A stretch of DNA of 64,000 bases, from the NCBI GenBank assembly GCA_002392915.1, contig DGHQ01000006.1, positions 1 to 64,000 of the forward strand. The letters are read 5' to 3'. This stretch comes from Bacteroidales bacterium UBA3844. GTDB lineage: Bacteria > Bacteroidota > Bacteroidia > Bacteroidales > Paludibacteraceae. Below the pieces are notes generated by a model. That model was not told the DNA's origin. It searched no databases and saw nothing but the letters and a program-made list of their open reading frames with translations. A program made the position numbers and the translations under genes. Within the stretch, counting starts at the first letter, position 1, and each line of letters opens with the position of its first letter. Below are positions 1 through 8,763 of this stretch, one piece after another.

Positions 1-92
1 GACTTTGCAAATCTAAGGTTTGCAATAAGAACTTATTTACAAATATGGGAATCCGATATTAATTCCCTCTTTACTAATACGGAAACGACACA

Positions 93-1109
93 ATGACAAA
101 GAGAACAATTTGGCTGGTAATATTATTGTTTATCACCAATATATGCTCCTTTTCATCCAACAAATTAGACTGGAGCAGCACAAAGTACAAAGACGTTGAC
201 GAATGGATCAAATTCGGGAAAAAACATCTCCGTCGCACATATAGAAACGGTGGTGTTGGTCCGTACGCTTTTGATTGTTCTGGATTTACAATGTACATGT
301 ACAAAGAGCTGGGATATGCACTTCCCCACTCGTCAAGCGCACAGTCTGACCATGGCGAGAAAATCAAGGCAACACATGTGCAGCCAGGAGATTTGGTGTT
401 CTATGCTGGCTCAAAAGGAAGTAAAATCGGCCATGTCGGAATTGTGATTGAAACGACTGATGACGATTTCTCGTTTATCCATGCGTCGCTCAAACAAGGT
501 ATCTGCATCGACAAATCTACTCATCCTTATTATAAGTCTCGCTACAAAACAGCAAGACGAATCTTTGATATGACTGCTGACAATTCAAAGAGAAGGCATG
601 AGAAAGAGAAGGAGACGGAGGAAATCCAACCGACTCCTCAGCCACAAGAAGAGGAACTTGAATTGCCAGGTCAAACAACAGATGATGCATATAATCAACC
701 TGTTGACAATTCCGTCGACAAAAGAAATTCCGTCGACAAGAATAAAAAAACTACTCCAAAGAAAAAAGAGAGCAGAAGAGAGCGTAGAAAGAGAGAGAAG
801 GCTGAAAAACAGCGTCTTGAAAAAGAGAAAGCGGAAAAACAACGATTAGAGAGAGAAAAAGCAGAGAAAAAGAAGCAGGAGAATGCTCGTCAGAACACGA
901 AAAAGGATGTGGAGAAAGATAGCCAGAAAATCTCCCCTAAAAATGATGAACAACCTGCTATCACGAAGAAGACTCACGTTGTGGAGAAGGGTGAGACGAT
1001 GTACAGGATTTCAAAAATGGCTGGTCTGACAGTAGATGAATTGAAGGAGATAAACGGTCTGACATCCAACGATTTGAAGATCGGACAGGTGCTGATAATC
1101 GAAAAATAA
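93..1109 (+). CDS. Secreted NlpC/P60 peptidoglycan hydrolase with C-terminal LysM
   Basis: Likely a cell-wall endopeptidase that cuts peptide stems. An N-terminal signal peptide (residues 1-21) is followed by an NlpC/P60 domain (about 35-165) with the catalytic triad visible: Cys62 in FDCSGF, His114 in GHVGI and His130 in FIHAS. A long Lys/Glu-rich linker (about 170-290) probably forms a charged helix. The C-terminal LysM module (about 293-338, VEKGETMYRISK) should hold it to peptidoglycan. The ATG at 93 gives a proper signal peptide. No clear TAnnTTTG element is seen in the 92 bases upstream, which contain the only other sequence before it. Family assignment is firm; substrate is not known. 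Confidence 0.9.
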   Translation: MTKRTIWLVILLFITNICSFSSNKLDWSSTKYKDVDEWIKFGKKHLRRTYRNGGVGPYAFDCSGFTMYMYKELGYALPHSSSAQSDHGEKIKATHVQPGDLVFYAGSKGSKIGHVGIVIETTDDDFSFIHASLKQGICIDKSTHPYYKSRYKTARRIFDMTADNSKRRHEKEKETEEIQPTPQPQEEELELPGQTTDDAYNQPVDNSVDKRNSVDKNKKTTPKKKESRRERRKREKAEKQRLEKEKAEKQRLEREKAEKKKQENARQNTKKDVEKDSQKISPKNDEQPAITKKTHVVEKGETMYRISKMAGLTVDELKEINGLTSNDLKIGQVLIIEK

Positions 1110-1179
1110 CAAAGATTTTTCTGCTCTAAAATTAAAATCTGTAATTTTACACCTAATCTTCTTCAAAAAATATTCGAAC

Positions 1180-2511
1180 ATGAAAAGACACATTATTTTG
1201 GTCATTGGGTTATTTATTGGTTATGCCCTATTCGCTCAACCATTGGACAAAAGTGAAGCGGAATCGGTAAAAAAACAAGTTGTTTCAGAATGGAAGTCGC
1301 AAATGTCTTCTCTTTACGATGACGCTTATAAAGAGCATATCATAAGACGTGACGGACTGAATCTGCCATTAGGATACATCATCAGAGGTGCTGAACCTGC
1401 CGGTGGCCGAAGTCTTTGGATATCCATGCATGGAGGAGGAAATGCTCCAAAAGAGACAAATGACGAGCAGTGGATGAACCAAATATATCTTTATGAACCA
1501 CAGGGTATATATGTCGCGCCAAGAGCTCCATGGGATGATTGGGACATGTGGTTCAAAGCTCCAATCGATTCCCTGTTTCAGGATTTGATAACCATGATGA
1601 TAGTAAAAGAGAATATTAATCCAGACAAAGTATATATTTTGGGTTATTCTGCCGGTGGCGACGGCGTTTGGCGATTGGCTCCGCGTCTTGCCGACCATTG
1701 GGCAGCAGCCTCCATGATGGCAGGTCATCCTGGCGACGTTGGGCTTAAAAATTTGGTCAATACACCTTTTTCCATTTGGGTTGGCGCACTCGACTCAGCA
1801 TACGACCGAAACAAGGAAGTTAAGAAAAGAGGTGATGAAATGGACGCTCTAAGCAACGCTGTTCCTGGAAAATATATCCACCAAACTAATATTGTGGCTG
1901 GAAAAGGACATTGGATGGATCAGGCGGATACCGCAGCTATCAGTTGGATGAGCCGTTTTACACGTGATCCACATCCAAAACAGATAATCTGGACACAGGA
2001 AGAGTGCTTACGAAACGCATTTTATTGGGTGTCTCTACCCTCTTCTGTAAAACCAGTACGAGGAAACACTTTTGATGCGAAAATCGACGGAAATACCATC
2101 ATAATAGACAAGATGGATTATGATGAAATCACAATATGGCTGGATGATGATATGTTAGACTTGTCGCAGCCGGTCACCATCCAATACGACGGCAGAACTT
2201 TGTTCAAGCAAAAAGTTGAAAGGACAAAAGCAAGTATGGAGCAATCTATATACGAAAGAAAAGATCCATCGTTCTGTTTTCCTGCCAATGTGACTGTTTC
2301 AAAATATGGGAACGCTTCTGTAAAAGAAGTAGACAATTCTCTATTGTGGAGTGATGACATTCAGCGAATAGAAGTTTATGATTTGCTTGGACGTTCAATC
2401 TTCACAACCACAAAACGTGATGAATATCTGCAATTTGCAGAAAACTTGAATCAGTTTCATGTCGTAAAGATATACACTGGCACAATCAGTAAGGTGGAAA
2501 CGAGAAAGTAG
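1180..2511 (+). CDS. Secreted alpha/beta-hydrolase (esterase-like) with T9SS type A C-terminal signal
   Basis: Signal peptide at residues 1-19 (ends FAQ). The central domain is an alpha/beta-hydrolase of the polyhydroxybutyrate-depolymerase/feruloyl-esterase type: oxyanion segment SMHGGGN (82-88), nucleophile elbow GYSAGG with Ser157, a later Asp in GALDSAYD, and His in GKGHWMD. The last about 50 residues (IEVYDLLGRSIFTTT, then a strand ending VETRK) resemble the T9SS type A sorting domain, so the enzyme is probably exported by T9SS and released or surface-held. It is 70 bp after the preceding hydrolase on the same strand and may be co-transcribed. Substrate cannot be read from sequence. Confidence 0.75.
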   Translation: MKRHIILVIGLFIGYALFAQPLDKSEAESVKKQVVSEWKSQMSSLYDDAYKEHIIRRDGLNLPLGYIIRGAEPAGGRSLWISMHGGGNAPKETNDEQWMNQIYLYEPQGIYVAPRAPWDDWDMWFKAPIDSLFQDLITMMIVKENINPDKVYILGYSAGGDGVWRLAPRLADHWAAASMMAGHPGDVGLKNLVNTPFSIWVGALDSAYDRNKEVKKRGDEMDALSNAVPGKYIHQTNIVAGKGHWMDQADTAAISWMSRFTRDPHPKQIIWTQEECLRNAFYWVSLPSSVKPVRGNTFDAKIDGNTIIIDKMDYDEITIWLDDDMLDLSQPVTIQYDGRTLFKQKVERTKASMEQSIYERKDPSFCFPANVTVSKYGNASVKEVDNSLLWSDDIQRIEVYDLLGRSIFTTTKRDEYLQFAENLNQFHVVKIYTGTISKVETRK

Positions 2512-2824
2512 AATGCAGAATTCTAAATTATAAATGCTGAATTAAGTGAACGAAATGAGGAGATGTTAAAAGCAAATGTTCTAACATCTCCATTCCAAAG
2601 TGTGCATTTAAGTTGAGGATTGTTAAGGGCGGAACGCCCTAACCTCTCCCCAAGTGCGAGCCGAAGGCGAGCTCATATAAATAGAAGTCTACGACTTTTT
2701 ATGAGAAAAGAGATAGAAATCAATCATTATATGGAATAATATTCATTTTTGACCACTCGTTTGGGCTCACGCAATATAAGATGAGTTCATAACAAATCTC
2801 ATAAAAAATCATTTATAATAGATT

Positions 2825-3526
2825 TTAAAATAATCCTTTTAAATTGTCTTGCTTTGTAAATACTTTCGCTTCTTCTACCATATACATGGCTTTACAAATA
2901 GGACATAATAAATAATACTCAAAATGATATGCTTTGTTTTTTTTGATGCTTTTGTAAGATGTTGTTTTCTTTATTACAGGCGTCAAACATTTTTTACATA
3001 AATCACCCTCTTTTAAAACTTTTTGTGGTGCTTTTTTTTCTGGTTCATATCCTTCATCAACACACAGACTCTCATTATCTGCGTATGAACTTTTTGCCAA
3101 TATATCACACCTCTCATTCTCTGGATGTCCATCATGACCTTTTATCCAATTGAAAGTGACATTGTGTTTTTCTAGCATATCGCATAATCTTTTCCATAAA
3201 TCAATATTTTGTACTTGTGCTCCCGTGCTAGTTTTCCATCCTTTTCTAACCCAAGACTCTATCCATTTATCATTCACTGCTTTAACTACATAATTGGAAT
3301 CCGTATAAACATGTACATTTGATTTTGTTTTTAGCATTTCCAATCCACAGACAACTCCCATAATTTCCATACGGTTATTTGTTGTCAATGAAAATCCTCG
3401 AAAAAATTCTTTACTTATTCCATTATATCTAAGAATTATACCATATCCTCCAGGACCTGGATTTGGATCGGCAGAACCATCTGAAAATAATTCAATATTT
3501 GGGGTCGTATATCTCCAATCTTCCAT
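2825..3526 (-). CDS. rnhA: Ribonuclease HI with C-terminal zinc-ribbon-like tail
   Basis: Degrades RNA in RNA-DNA hybrids. The RNase H fold occupies residues about 10-145 with the four acidic catalytic positions visible: Asp in FSDGSADPNPG, Glu in NNRMEIMG, Asp in YTDSNYVV and Asp in NERCDILA; the active-site loop His is in WIKGHDGHPENE. A tail of about 80 residues carries CxxC (CKKC) and a second CxxC (CPIC) spaced by about 32 residues, which suggests a zinc ribbon not present in E. coli RNase HI. The gene is AT-rich, stands alone on the minus strand between plus-strand genes, and is enclosed by the inverted repeat at 2610-3734, so it may have arrived with that element. Confidence 0.88.
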   Translation of the reverse strand: MEDWRYTTPNIELFSDGSADPNPGPGGYGIILRYNGISKEFFRGFSLTTNNRMEIMGVVCGLEMLKTKSNVHVYTDSNYVVKAVNDKWIESWVRKGWKTSTGAQVQNIDLWKRLCDMLEKHNVTFNWIKGHDGHPENERCDILAKSSYADNESLCVDEGYEPEKKAPQKVLKEGDLCKKCLTPVIKKTTSYKSIKKNKAYHFEYYLLCPICKAMYMVEEAKVFTKQDNLKGLF

Positions 3527-3551
3527 AACAAATTCAATATTATGTTTTTAA

Positions 3552-3559
3552 CAAATTTA
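3552..3559 (-). promoter_or_regulatory. Putative -7 element for rnhA
   Basis: CAAATTTA on the plus strand reads TAAATTTG on the minus strand, fitting TAnnTTTG, 26 bases ahead of the rnhA start. No clear TTG partner is seen 19-21 bases further upstream. Confidence 0.4.
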
Positions 3560-3891
3560 TCATCATGAAATTTCAATGATTCTCATGAAAATTCATATGT
3601 ATATATACATTATTAAGATATTTAAGTTTTGATACTTAAATTCGCTAAAAAGGGGTTAAATTACAACTGCTCGTTCTTTCGAACTCGCAGATGTGTTGGG
3701 GTTAGGGCGTTCCGCCCTTAACAATCCTCAACTTAATAGCCCAATATTTTAATAAAATAAAACAGCTTCTAGTACTTGTTATGTTTTATTTGTACAAAAT
3801 TAATACATGTTTGGATTATTTCAAACAAGGCTTGTTTGATAGTCAACATAAAAATTTTTAGTATAATTCATTTTCCCATACATAAAAATTT

Positions 3892-3899
3892 TATATTTG
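3892..3899 (+). promoter_or_regulatory. Putative -7 element for the DUF4832-like gene
   Basis: TATATTTG fits TAnnTTTG and lies 36 bases before the ATG at 3935. A -33 TTG at the usual spacing is not obvious. Confidence 0.45.
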
Positions 3900-3934
3900 T
3901 CATGTTATTGAAATTAATGTGAAACTAATTTAGA

Positions 3935-5422
3935 ATGAAGATGAAAAATTTATCACTACTATTTCTCATCAGTGCTGCATTTACATCGAATGGCATTGCA
4001 GCTGACTGGAAACCAGTCAACATCAGTTCTAGTGTGTCTAATGTGCAGCCAATGACTGGTTTGGTGTTGTGGCCAGACGAAGCAGAGGATCGTTTTAAGA
4101 CGTATGGCAAGAGCCACGCTTTGGAATTTTCGTATGTTGCCCCATGCAAGGTAGTGAAAGGCTGTGACGACGATGGCACTATTCAATATGACTGGAGCTA
4201 TTTGGAAAACCTTCTTGACGAGATCAAGAGCCGTAACCATCAGGCTGTGCTCCGTTTCTTCTACGAGTATCCCGGTGAAAAGATGGTCGACAGCAAACCG
4301 GGCACTTCTGCTGTCCCTGCCTACATCAAAGCCAGAAGTGACTATAAGGAGACCTATAAAAAGGTGGCTGGCGACGGTGAGACTTACTATGCTGATTGGA
4401 GCAACAAAGAGCTGAAACGCTTTACTAAACAGTTTTTTACAGATTTCTCCAAGAAGTATGACACAGATCCTCGTATCGCATTTGTAGAAGTCGGTTTCGG
4501 ACACTGGTCGGAATACCACATTTATGATGAGAACGGTGTGGACATCAAATTTGATGGCAATTTTCCGTCAAAAGACTACCAAAAGGAGTTTTTCCTCCAC
4601 CTTTCTGATGTGATGGCGAACATCCCGTGGGCTATCAGTATCGACGCGTCTGACAGCGACTATACTCCTTTTTCTAAAGACAAGGATTTGCAGAAATTGG
4701 AGTTTGGACTATTCGACGACTCTTTCATGCATGAGGGGCACGAGAAAAAATCTGGTGATGGCTACAACGAGGAGTGCTGGAATACAATGGGCGAGAACCG
4801 TTGGAAAACAGGTGTTTGTGGCGGTGAGATAAGCTACTATGATGACAAGGATCAGGAGAAATTCACCAATCCGTCTGGTATGTACGGACATACTTGGGAG
4901 GAGCAGTCGGCAAAATATCATATCACATTCATGATTGCCAACAACAATCCGTCTGGCAAAAACTCCTACAACAATGCCACTCGTTTCAAAGAGTGCAGTA
5001 TGGCTACTGGATATCATTTCGTGGTAACTGGTTGCAAGAGCGACGGTGTGCAAACTAAAATCACGGTGAAGAATACCGGCGTCGCCCCACTCTACCGTGA
5101 CGCCTATTTCGCAATCGGTTCGATTCGTTCGGGAGAAACACTTCGTGGATTATTGCCAGGAGAGTCGAAAGAGATCACTGTTGATGCCGCATTGGAAAGT
5201 GACAACAACGGAAAAGCGATTTCTAACCCTGTGATTGTCAGCGACTATATTCTTGATTCTCAAACTATAGAATACGACTGCGACATCACAATCACCGACA
5301 TTCATGATATCAAACAAACAAACACAAATGATGGTCAGCGATACAATCTTCATGGACAAAAAGTTTCAGATGATTATCGTGGAGTTGTGATTGTCAACGG
5401 AGAGAAGACATTAGTCAAATAA
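3935..5422 (+). CDS. Secreted DUF4874/DUF4832-like protein with T9SS-type C-terminus
   Basis: Signal peptide 1-22. The body resembles the DUF4874 plus DUF4832 pair found in secreted carbohydrate-active proteins: an opening MTGLVLWPDEA segment, a TIM-barrel-like region with conserved aromatic and acidic strands (AVLRFFYEYPGEK; FVEVGFGHWSEY; WAISIDASDSDY), then a beta-sandwich region (about 365-440). The last about 28 residues (YNLHGQKVSDDYRG..VIVNGEKTLVK) match the short T9SS-dependent tail common in Prevotella-like Bacteroidales. A glycoside-related role is inferred from family context only. Start at 3935 (alternative ATG 3941). It ends before a strong terminator at 5705 and the repeat at 5472-5630. 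Confidence 0.6.
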   Translation: MKMKNLSLLFLISAAFTSNGIAADWKPVNISSSVSNVQPMTGLVLWPDEAEDRFKTYGKSHALEFSYVAPCKVVKGCDDDGTIQYDWSYLENLLDEIKSRNHQAVLRFFYEYPGEKMVDSKPGTSAVPAYIKARSDYKETYKKVAGDGETYYADWSNKELKRFTKQFFTDFSKKYDTDPRIAFVEVGFGHWSEYHIYDENGVDIKFDGNFPSKDYQKEFFLHLSDVMANIPWAISIDASDSDYTPFSKDKDLQKLEFGLFDDSFMHEGHEKKSGDGYNEECWNTMGENRWKTGVCGGEISYYDDKDQEKFTNPSGMYGHTWEEQSAKYHITFMIANNNPSGKNSYNNATRFKECSMATGYHFVVTGCKSDGVQTKITVKNTGVAPLYRDAYFAIGSIRSGETLRGLLPGESKEITVDAALESDNNGKAISNPVIVSDYILDSQTIEYDCDITITDIHDIKQTNTNDGQRYNLHGQKVSDDYRGVVIVNGEKTLVK

Positions 5423-5471
5423 CACTTCTTTGAAGCTGTTCAAATTTAATTCAAAATTTAGTTATAGAATC

Positions 5472-5630
5472 GAGGATTGTTAAGGGCGGAACGCCCTAAC
5501 CTCCCAAAAAAATGCGAGCCGTAAGGCGAGCAAATTTAATAATAGAGGCACGATGGACGCAGTTTTACCGCTCGCCCTTTGGGCTCGCGAAAGAGAATGG
5601 GGTTAGGACGTTCCGTCCTTAACAATCCTC
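5472..5630. repeat. Second copy of the inverted-repeat element, without cargo
   Basis: Arms at 5472-5503 and 5599-5630 match the arms around rnhA. Inner stems GCGAGCCG..GGCGAGC (5514-5531) and GCTCGCCC..GGGCTCGC (5570-5588) pair with each other, so the unit can fold as a long branched hairpin. The right arm hairpin is AGGACG/CGTCCT where other arms have AGGGCG/CGCCCT: both sides changed together. No gene lies in 5423-5918. Confidence 0.75.
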
Positions 5631-5704
5631 ATTTTAGCTGCGAATGATTTTCTATAGCAAAATATTTTAGAAATAATTGAACAGATTCTTTATTTCAAAT
5701 ATTT

Positions 5705-5742
5705 ATCGCAATCGCCTTTTCGGGTGATTGCGATTTCTTTTC
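5705..5742 (+). terminator. Rho-independent terminator after the DUF4832-like gene
   Basis: A 12-bp stem (5705-5716 with 5723-5734, one G-T pair), six-base loop TTTTCG, followed by a T-rich run TTTCTTTT. Confidence 0.7.
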
Positions 5743-5748
5743 AAAAGC

Positions 5749-5769
5749 GGGCAGGTTTCAAACCTGCCC
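5749..5769. repeat. Short palindrome, GGGCAGG family
   Basis: GGGCAGGTTT at 5749-5758 pairs with AAACCTGCCC at 5760-5769. Related palindromes occur at 47928-47947 and 50860-50889; all are intergenic. Confidence 0.6.
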
Positions 5770-5892
5770 CTACGCTCCTCGCCTTATTACTACCAAAATT
5801 TAAATTAAAATTTGAATAGTTTCTAAATATGCAAACCGTAGTGTCGGCATAGGAAAATTGAATTATTTTACCGTCTTTATGCAAAAAATCAC

Positions 5893-5900
5893 TATTTTTG
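5893..5900 (+). promoter_or_regulatory. Putative -7 element for the plug-like gene
   Basis: TATTTTTG fits TAnnTTTG and lies 19 bases before the ATG at 5919. It overlaps an upstream in-frame TTG at 5898, which argues that 5919 is the true start. Confidence 0.45.
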
Positions 5901-5918
5901 TCAGTATATATTTCGAAA

Positions 5919-7172
5919 ATGACAAAAAGACTATTCATATTCCTGACATTCATATTCTGCATCATTTCTAATTCATTTGCAGGCTATCGTACACAGACAT
6001 TCAATGATGCTTACAAATCATTGCAAGTGAGAGTGCTTGGTATCGATATGAGCGAGCCTATCATTTTTTTGGATTCTGATGACAAAATTGAAATCTCGTT
6101 CGACGAGATGTCTCGCACACCTCGTGATCTTGTCTATATCGTGGAGCACTGCTCTGCCCTTTGGGAATCTTCCGAACTCGATAAGATAGACTACCTTGAA
6201 GGCTTCGACCATCAGGATGTCACCGACTATGAATATGCCCGCAACACAACTTTCGACTACACACACTACTCCGTCGTACTGCCTAACGATGATGTAAGAA
6301 TGACGTTGTCTGGAAATTATGTTGTGAAGATCGCAGACAGAGAAAAACCAGACAGTGTGCTGCTGACTGCCTGTTTCAGCGTCTCTGAAAGACTTGTGGA
6401 TATCGGTGCTGAGGTCAAGTCCAACACCATGTACGGAATCAACACCAAATATCAGCAGGTGAATTTAGAATTGGGATTTGATAAACTCGGAGTCACTCCT
6501 AGCGACCGTGAACTTATCGCTATCGTCCGTCAGAATGTCCGTTGGGATAATGCGGCATACCTGAACATTCCTAATTTCACTCGTGCCAACACGCTGATCT
6601 GGGAAAATGATGAAAAACTATTGTTTGATGCTGGAAATGAATGGCAGAGAATTGATTTTTCCGACAAAATAAATTTTAGCGGTGATATAAGAAGAATACA
6701 ATACCACCGTCCATATTATCATGTTGATGTATTGCCTGGGTTCTACCCTACCAAACCAGACTACGAATGGTTTGAGGATCAGGATGGCCGATACAGAATC
6801 CATGGACAGAACATCACGTCGTACTATGACATCGACTATTCCGTCGTCCATTTTTCATACAAGGCCGATTGGGAATGGCCGGATGGGCTTGTGTTTGTGG
6901 CTGGAGATTTCAACCAAGGTTTTCTTGACGAACACAATCTGATGAAGTGGAACAACGAAAGGAAACAGTATGAGCTTGACATCGTCCTAAAGAATGGCGG
7001 ATACAATTTCCAGTATGTTTTCCTTCCAAACGGAGAACGCAAAGCAAGTCCAGACAGACTGACAATCAGCCACTGGCAGACAGAGAATGAATATTACATC
7101 TACGTCTACTACAAACGACTTGGCGAGAGATATTATAGATTAATCGGATCAAAGAAAATCAAGAACAAATAA
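5919..7172 (+). CDS. DUF5103 family, T9SS plug-like protein
   Basis: Signal peptide MTKRLFIFLTFIFC..SFA, then an all-beta protein that matches the DUF5103 family, known in Bacteroidota as a type IX secretion plug domain that closes the SprA translocon. Typical features seen are the opening YRTQTFNDAYKSLQVRV, the FDEMSRTPRDLVYIVEHC strand pair, and the late DFNQGFLDEHNLMKW segment. Length (417 aa from this start) fits the family. It would act in the periplasm or outer membrane. The aminotransferase gene starts two bases after its stop codon, so the two are co-transcribed; the metabolic link is unclear. The start 5919 (ATG) is preferred to the TTG at 5898, which adds seven polar residues ahead of the signal peptide. 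Confidence 0.8.
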   Translation: MTKRLFIFLTFIFCIISNSFAGYRTQTFNDAYKSLQVRVLGIDMSEPIIFLDSDDKIEISFDEMSRTPRDLVYIVEHCSALWESSELDKIDYLEGFDHQDVTDYEYARNTTFDYTHYSVVLPNDDVRMTLSGNYVVKIADREKPDSVLLTACFSVSERLVDIGAEVKSNTMYGINTKYQQVNLELGFDKLGVTPSDRELIAIVRQNVRWDNAAYLNIPNFTRANTLIWENDEKLLFDAGNEWQRIDFSDKINFSGDIRRIQYHRPYYHVDVLPGFYPTKPDYEWFEDQDGRYRIHGQNITSYYDIDYSVVHFSYKADWEWPDGLVFVAGDFNQGFLDEHNLMKWNNERKQYELDIVLKNGGYNFQYVFLPNGERKASPDRLTISHWQTENEYYIYVYYKRLGERYYRLIGSKKIKNK

Positions 7173-7173
7173 G

Positions 7174-8322
7174 ATGGCAGCAAAGGTGAATCCAAATGTA
7201 GAGAAGATGACATCGTTCATCGTAATGGATGTGTTGGAGCGAGCAAAAGAGCTTCAGGAAAAAGGTGTTGACGTGATTCATTTAGAGGTAGGTGAACCAG
7301 ATTTTGAGCCTTCCGATGAAGTTGTGGTGGCTGGAATAAAAGCCTTTGCAGATGGCGAGACTCACTACACCCACTCGCTTGGTGATGTAGAGCTAAGACG
7401 TGAGATTGCCAAGTTCTACAATAGTGAATACGGTGTTTCGGTAGACGAGGATATGATAGTTGTAACGTCAGGATCCTCACCAGCTATACTTATGGCACTC
7501 CAGCTTCTTTGTGAACCTGGAAGTGAGGTGATCATGACCAATCCAGGCTATGCCTGCTACAAGAATTTCACGTTGGCTGCCAATGCTGTGCCTGTGCCAA
7601 TCACAGTGAAAGCCGAAGACGGTTTCCAATATCCGATTGAGGCGTTGAAAGCGGCAATCACACCAAAGACACGCGCAATCTTTGTCAATTCGCCGATGAA
7701 TCCAGCCGGCACCCTCGTCTCCAAAGAGACATACGCGGAGATCGCCAAACTTGGCATTCCGATCATCTCCGACGAAATCTACCACGGCCTTGTCTACAAC
7801 GGCACTCCAGTGAGTGTGCTTGAAGTGACTGACAATGCATTTGTGCTGAATGGATTTTCAAAGAGATATGCGATGACGGGATTGCGTCTAGGATACATGA
7901 TTGCACCTAAGAAATACATGAAATACATCCAGACAATGCAGCAAAACCTTGCCATCTGTGCGCCGAGCATGTCGCAGAAAGCAGGAATAGCAGCGTTGAG
8001 ATATGGAGAGGAAGATGTGAAGAAGCGACTTGAGATCTACAATGAACGCCGAGTATATATGATCGACCGTCTACGCAAGATGGGATTCGTGATAGAGACA
8101 GAGCCACAGGGAGCATTCTACATTTTCGCCAACGCCAAGAAATTCACCAACGACTGCTACAAATTTGCATTCGACGTGCTAGAGAACGCCCACGTCGGCA
8201 TCACACCAGGAGTAGATTTCGGAACGAACGGCGAAGGATATGTGAGATTGTCGTATGCCAATTCGCTTGATAACATCAAAGAGGCATTGGACAGAATCGA
8301 AAAGTATTTGAAAAAATGCTAA
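7174..8322 (+). CDS. Pyridoxal-phosphate aminotransferase, class I/II (aspartate aminotransferase type)
   Basis: Transfers amino groups using PLP. Class I/II signatures are present in order: HLEVGEPDFEPS near residue 35, SGSSPAILMALQLLC (PLP phosphate region), NSPMNPAGT, SDEIYHGLVY, the Schiff-base lysine in GFSKRYAMTGLRLGY, and a late Arg in EGYVRLSYANS that normally binds the substrate carboxylate. Length 382 aa is normal. It is the second gene of a pair with the DUF5103 gene (gap of one base) and no terminator separates them. Amino-acid specificity (aspartate, alanine, aromatic or other) cannot be decided from sequence alone. Confidence 0.9.
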   Translation: MAAKVNPNVEKMTSFIVMDVLERAKELQEKGVDVIHLEVGEPDFEPSDEVVVAGIKAFADGETHYTHSLGDVELRREIAKFYNSEYGVSVDEDMIVVTSGSSPAILMALQLLCEPGSEVIMTNPGYACYKNFTLAANAVPVPITVKAEDGFQYPIEALKAAITPKTRAIFVNSPMNPAGTLVSKETYAEIAKLGIPIISDEIYHGLVYNGTPVSVLEVTDNAFVLNGFSKRYAMTGLRLGYMIAPKKYMKYIQTMQQNLAICAPSMSQKAGIAALRYGEEDVKKRLEIYNERRVYMIDRLRKMGFVIETEPQGAFYIFANAKKFTNDCYKFAFDVLENAHVGITPGVDFGTNGEGYVRLSYANSLDNIKEALDRIEKYLKKC

Positions 8323-8364
8323 ATTATAAATGCGGAATGCTAAATGAAATGCGGAATTATAAGC

Positions 8365-8604
8365 ATCTCCGCGTCTGGAAGACGCTATATCAGTAGCCGT
8401 ATGCACCGAACGCAGTGGTGCCTGCGGATGAGAGAACATGGCAATGGGTATCTCCGCGTCTGTAAGACGCTATCTCAGTAGCCGCATGCACCGAACGCAG
8501 TGGTGCTTGCGGATGAGAGAACGAGACATGAGTCCCCGCGTCTGGAAGACGCTATCTCAGTAACCGCATGCACCGAACGCAGTGGTGCATGCGGATAAGA
8601 GATG
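8365..8604. repeat. Three tandem about 72-bp double-hairpin repeats
   Basis: Units start near 8365, 8450 and 8532 (periods 85 and 82). Each unit has a short hairpin GCGTCT-gga/gta-AGACGC and a longer one CCGCATGCACC..GGTGCATGCGG; the long stem is perfect in unit 3, has one mismatch in unit 2 and more in unit 1. The 10-13 bases between units vary. The block fills most of the 8323-8763 intergenic region, after the aminotransferase gene. Confidence 0.8.
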
Positions 8605-8710
8605 AATACGATGATTTTTGTGAAAAAATCTTAAAAAATTGCTCATTTTAGGCAAAAAGTGTTAAAAACATAACTATAAAACATATTTTTAGGCGATTTT
8701 GTTAGGATAG

Positions 8711-8732
8711 TTGAAAAAAGGGGTTACATTTG
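8711..8732 (+). promoter_or_regulatory. Putative promoter, TTG-N11-TACATTTG
   Basis: TACATTTG at 8725-8732 fits TAnnTTTG and lies 31 bases before the ATG at 8764. A TTG sits at 8711-8713, only 11 bases upstream; a TTTG at 8698-8701 is 23 bases upstream. Confidence 0.5.
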
Positions 8733-8763
8733 CACCCGGATTTAATAAATACAACTAAACGTT

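Larger units (their letters stand above)
2610..3734. repeat. Large inverted-repeat element enclosing rnhA
   Basis: The left arm at 2610-2646 and right arm at 3698-3734 are reverse complements over 37 bases with one mismatch. Each arm contains its own small hairpin (AGGGCG-gaa-CGCCCT). Inside each arm lies a second GC-rich hairpin motif: GCGAG..GGCGAGC near 2656-2672 on the left, and a weaker gctcg..cgaactcgc form near 3669-3688 on the right. The complete rnhA gene lies between the arms. The same arms, without a gene, recur at 5472-5630. Upstream, 2559-2568/2582-2591 form another stem (GGAGATGTTA/TAACATCTCC). Apart from rnhA, no gene is seen in 2512-2824 or 3527-3934. Confidence 0.75.

Noticed and set aside
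8365..8604. Tandem repeats considered as a CRISPR array
   Set aside because: Units are about 72 bases with only 10-13 bases between them, each with two internal hairpins, and there are no cas genes in the window.
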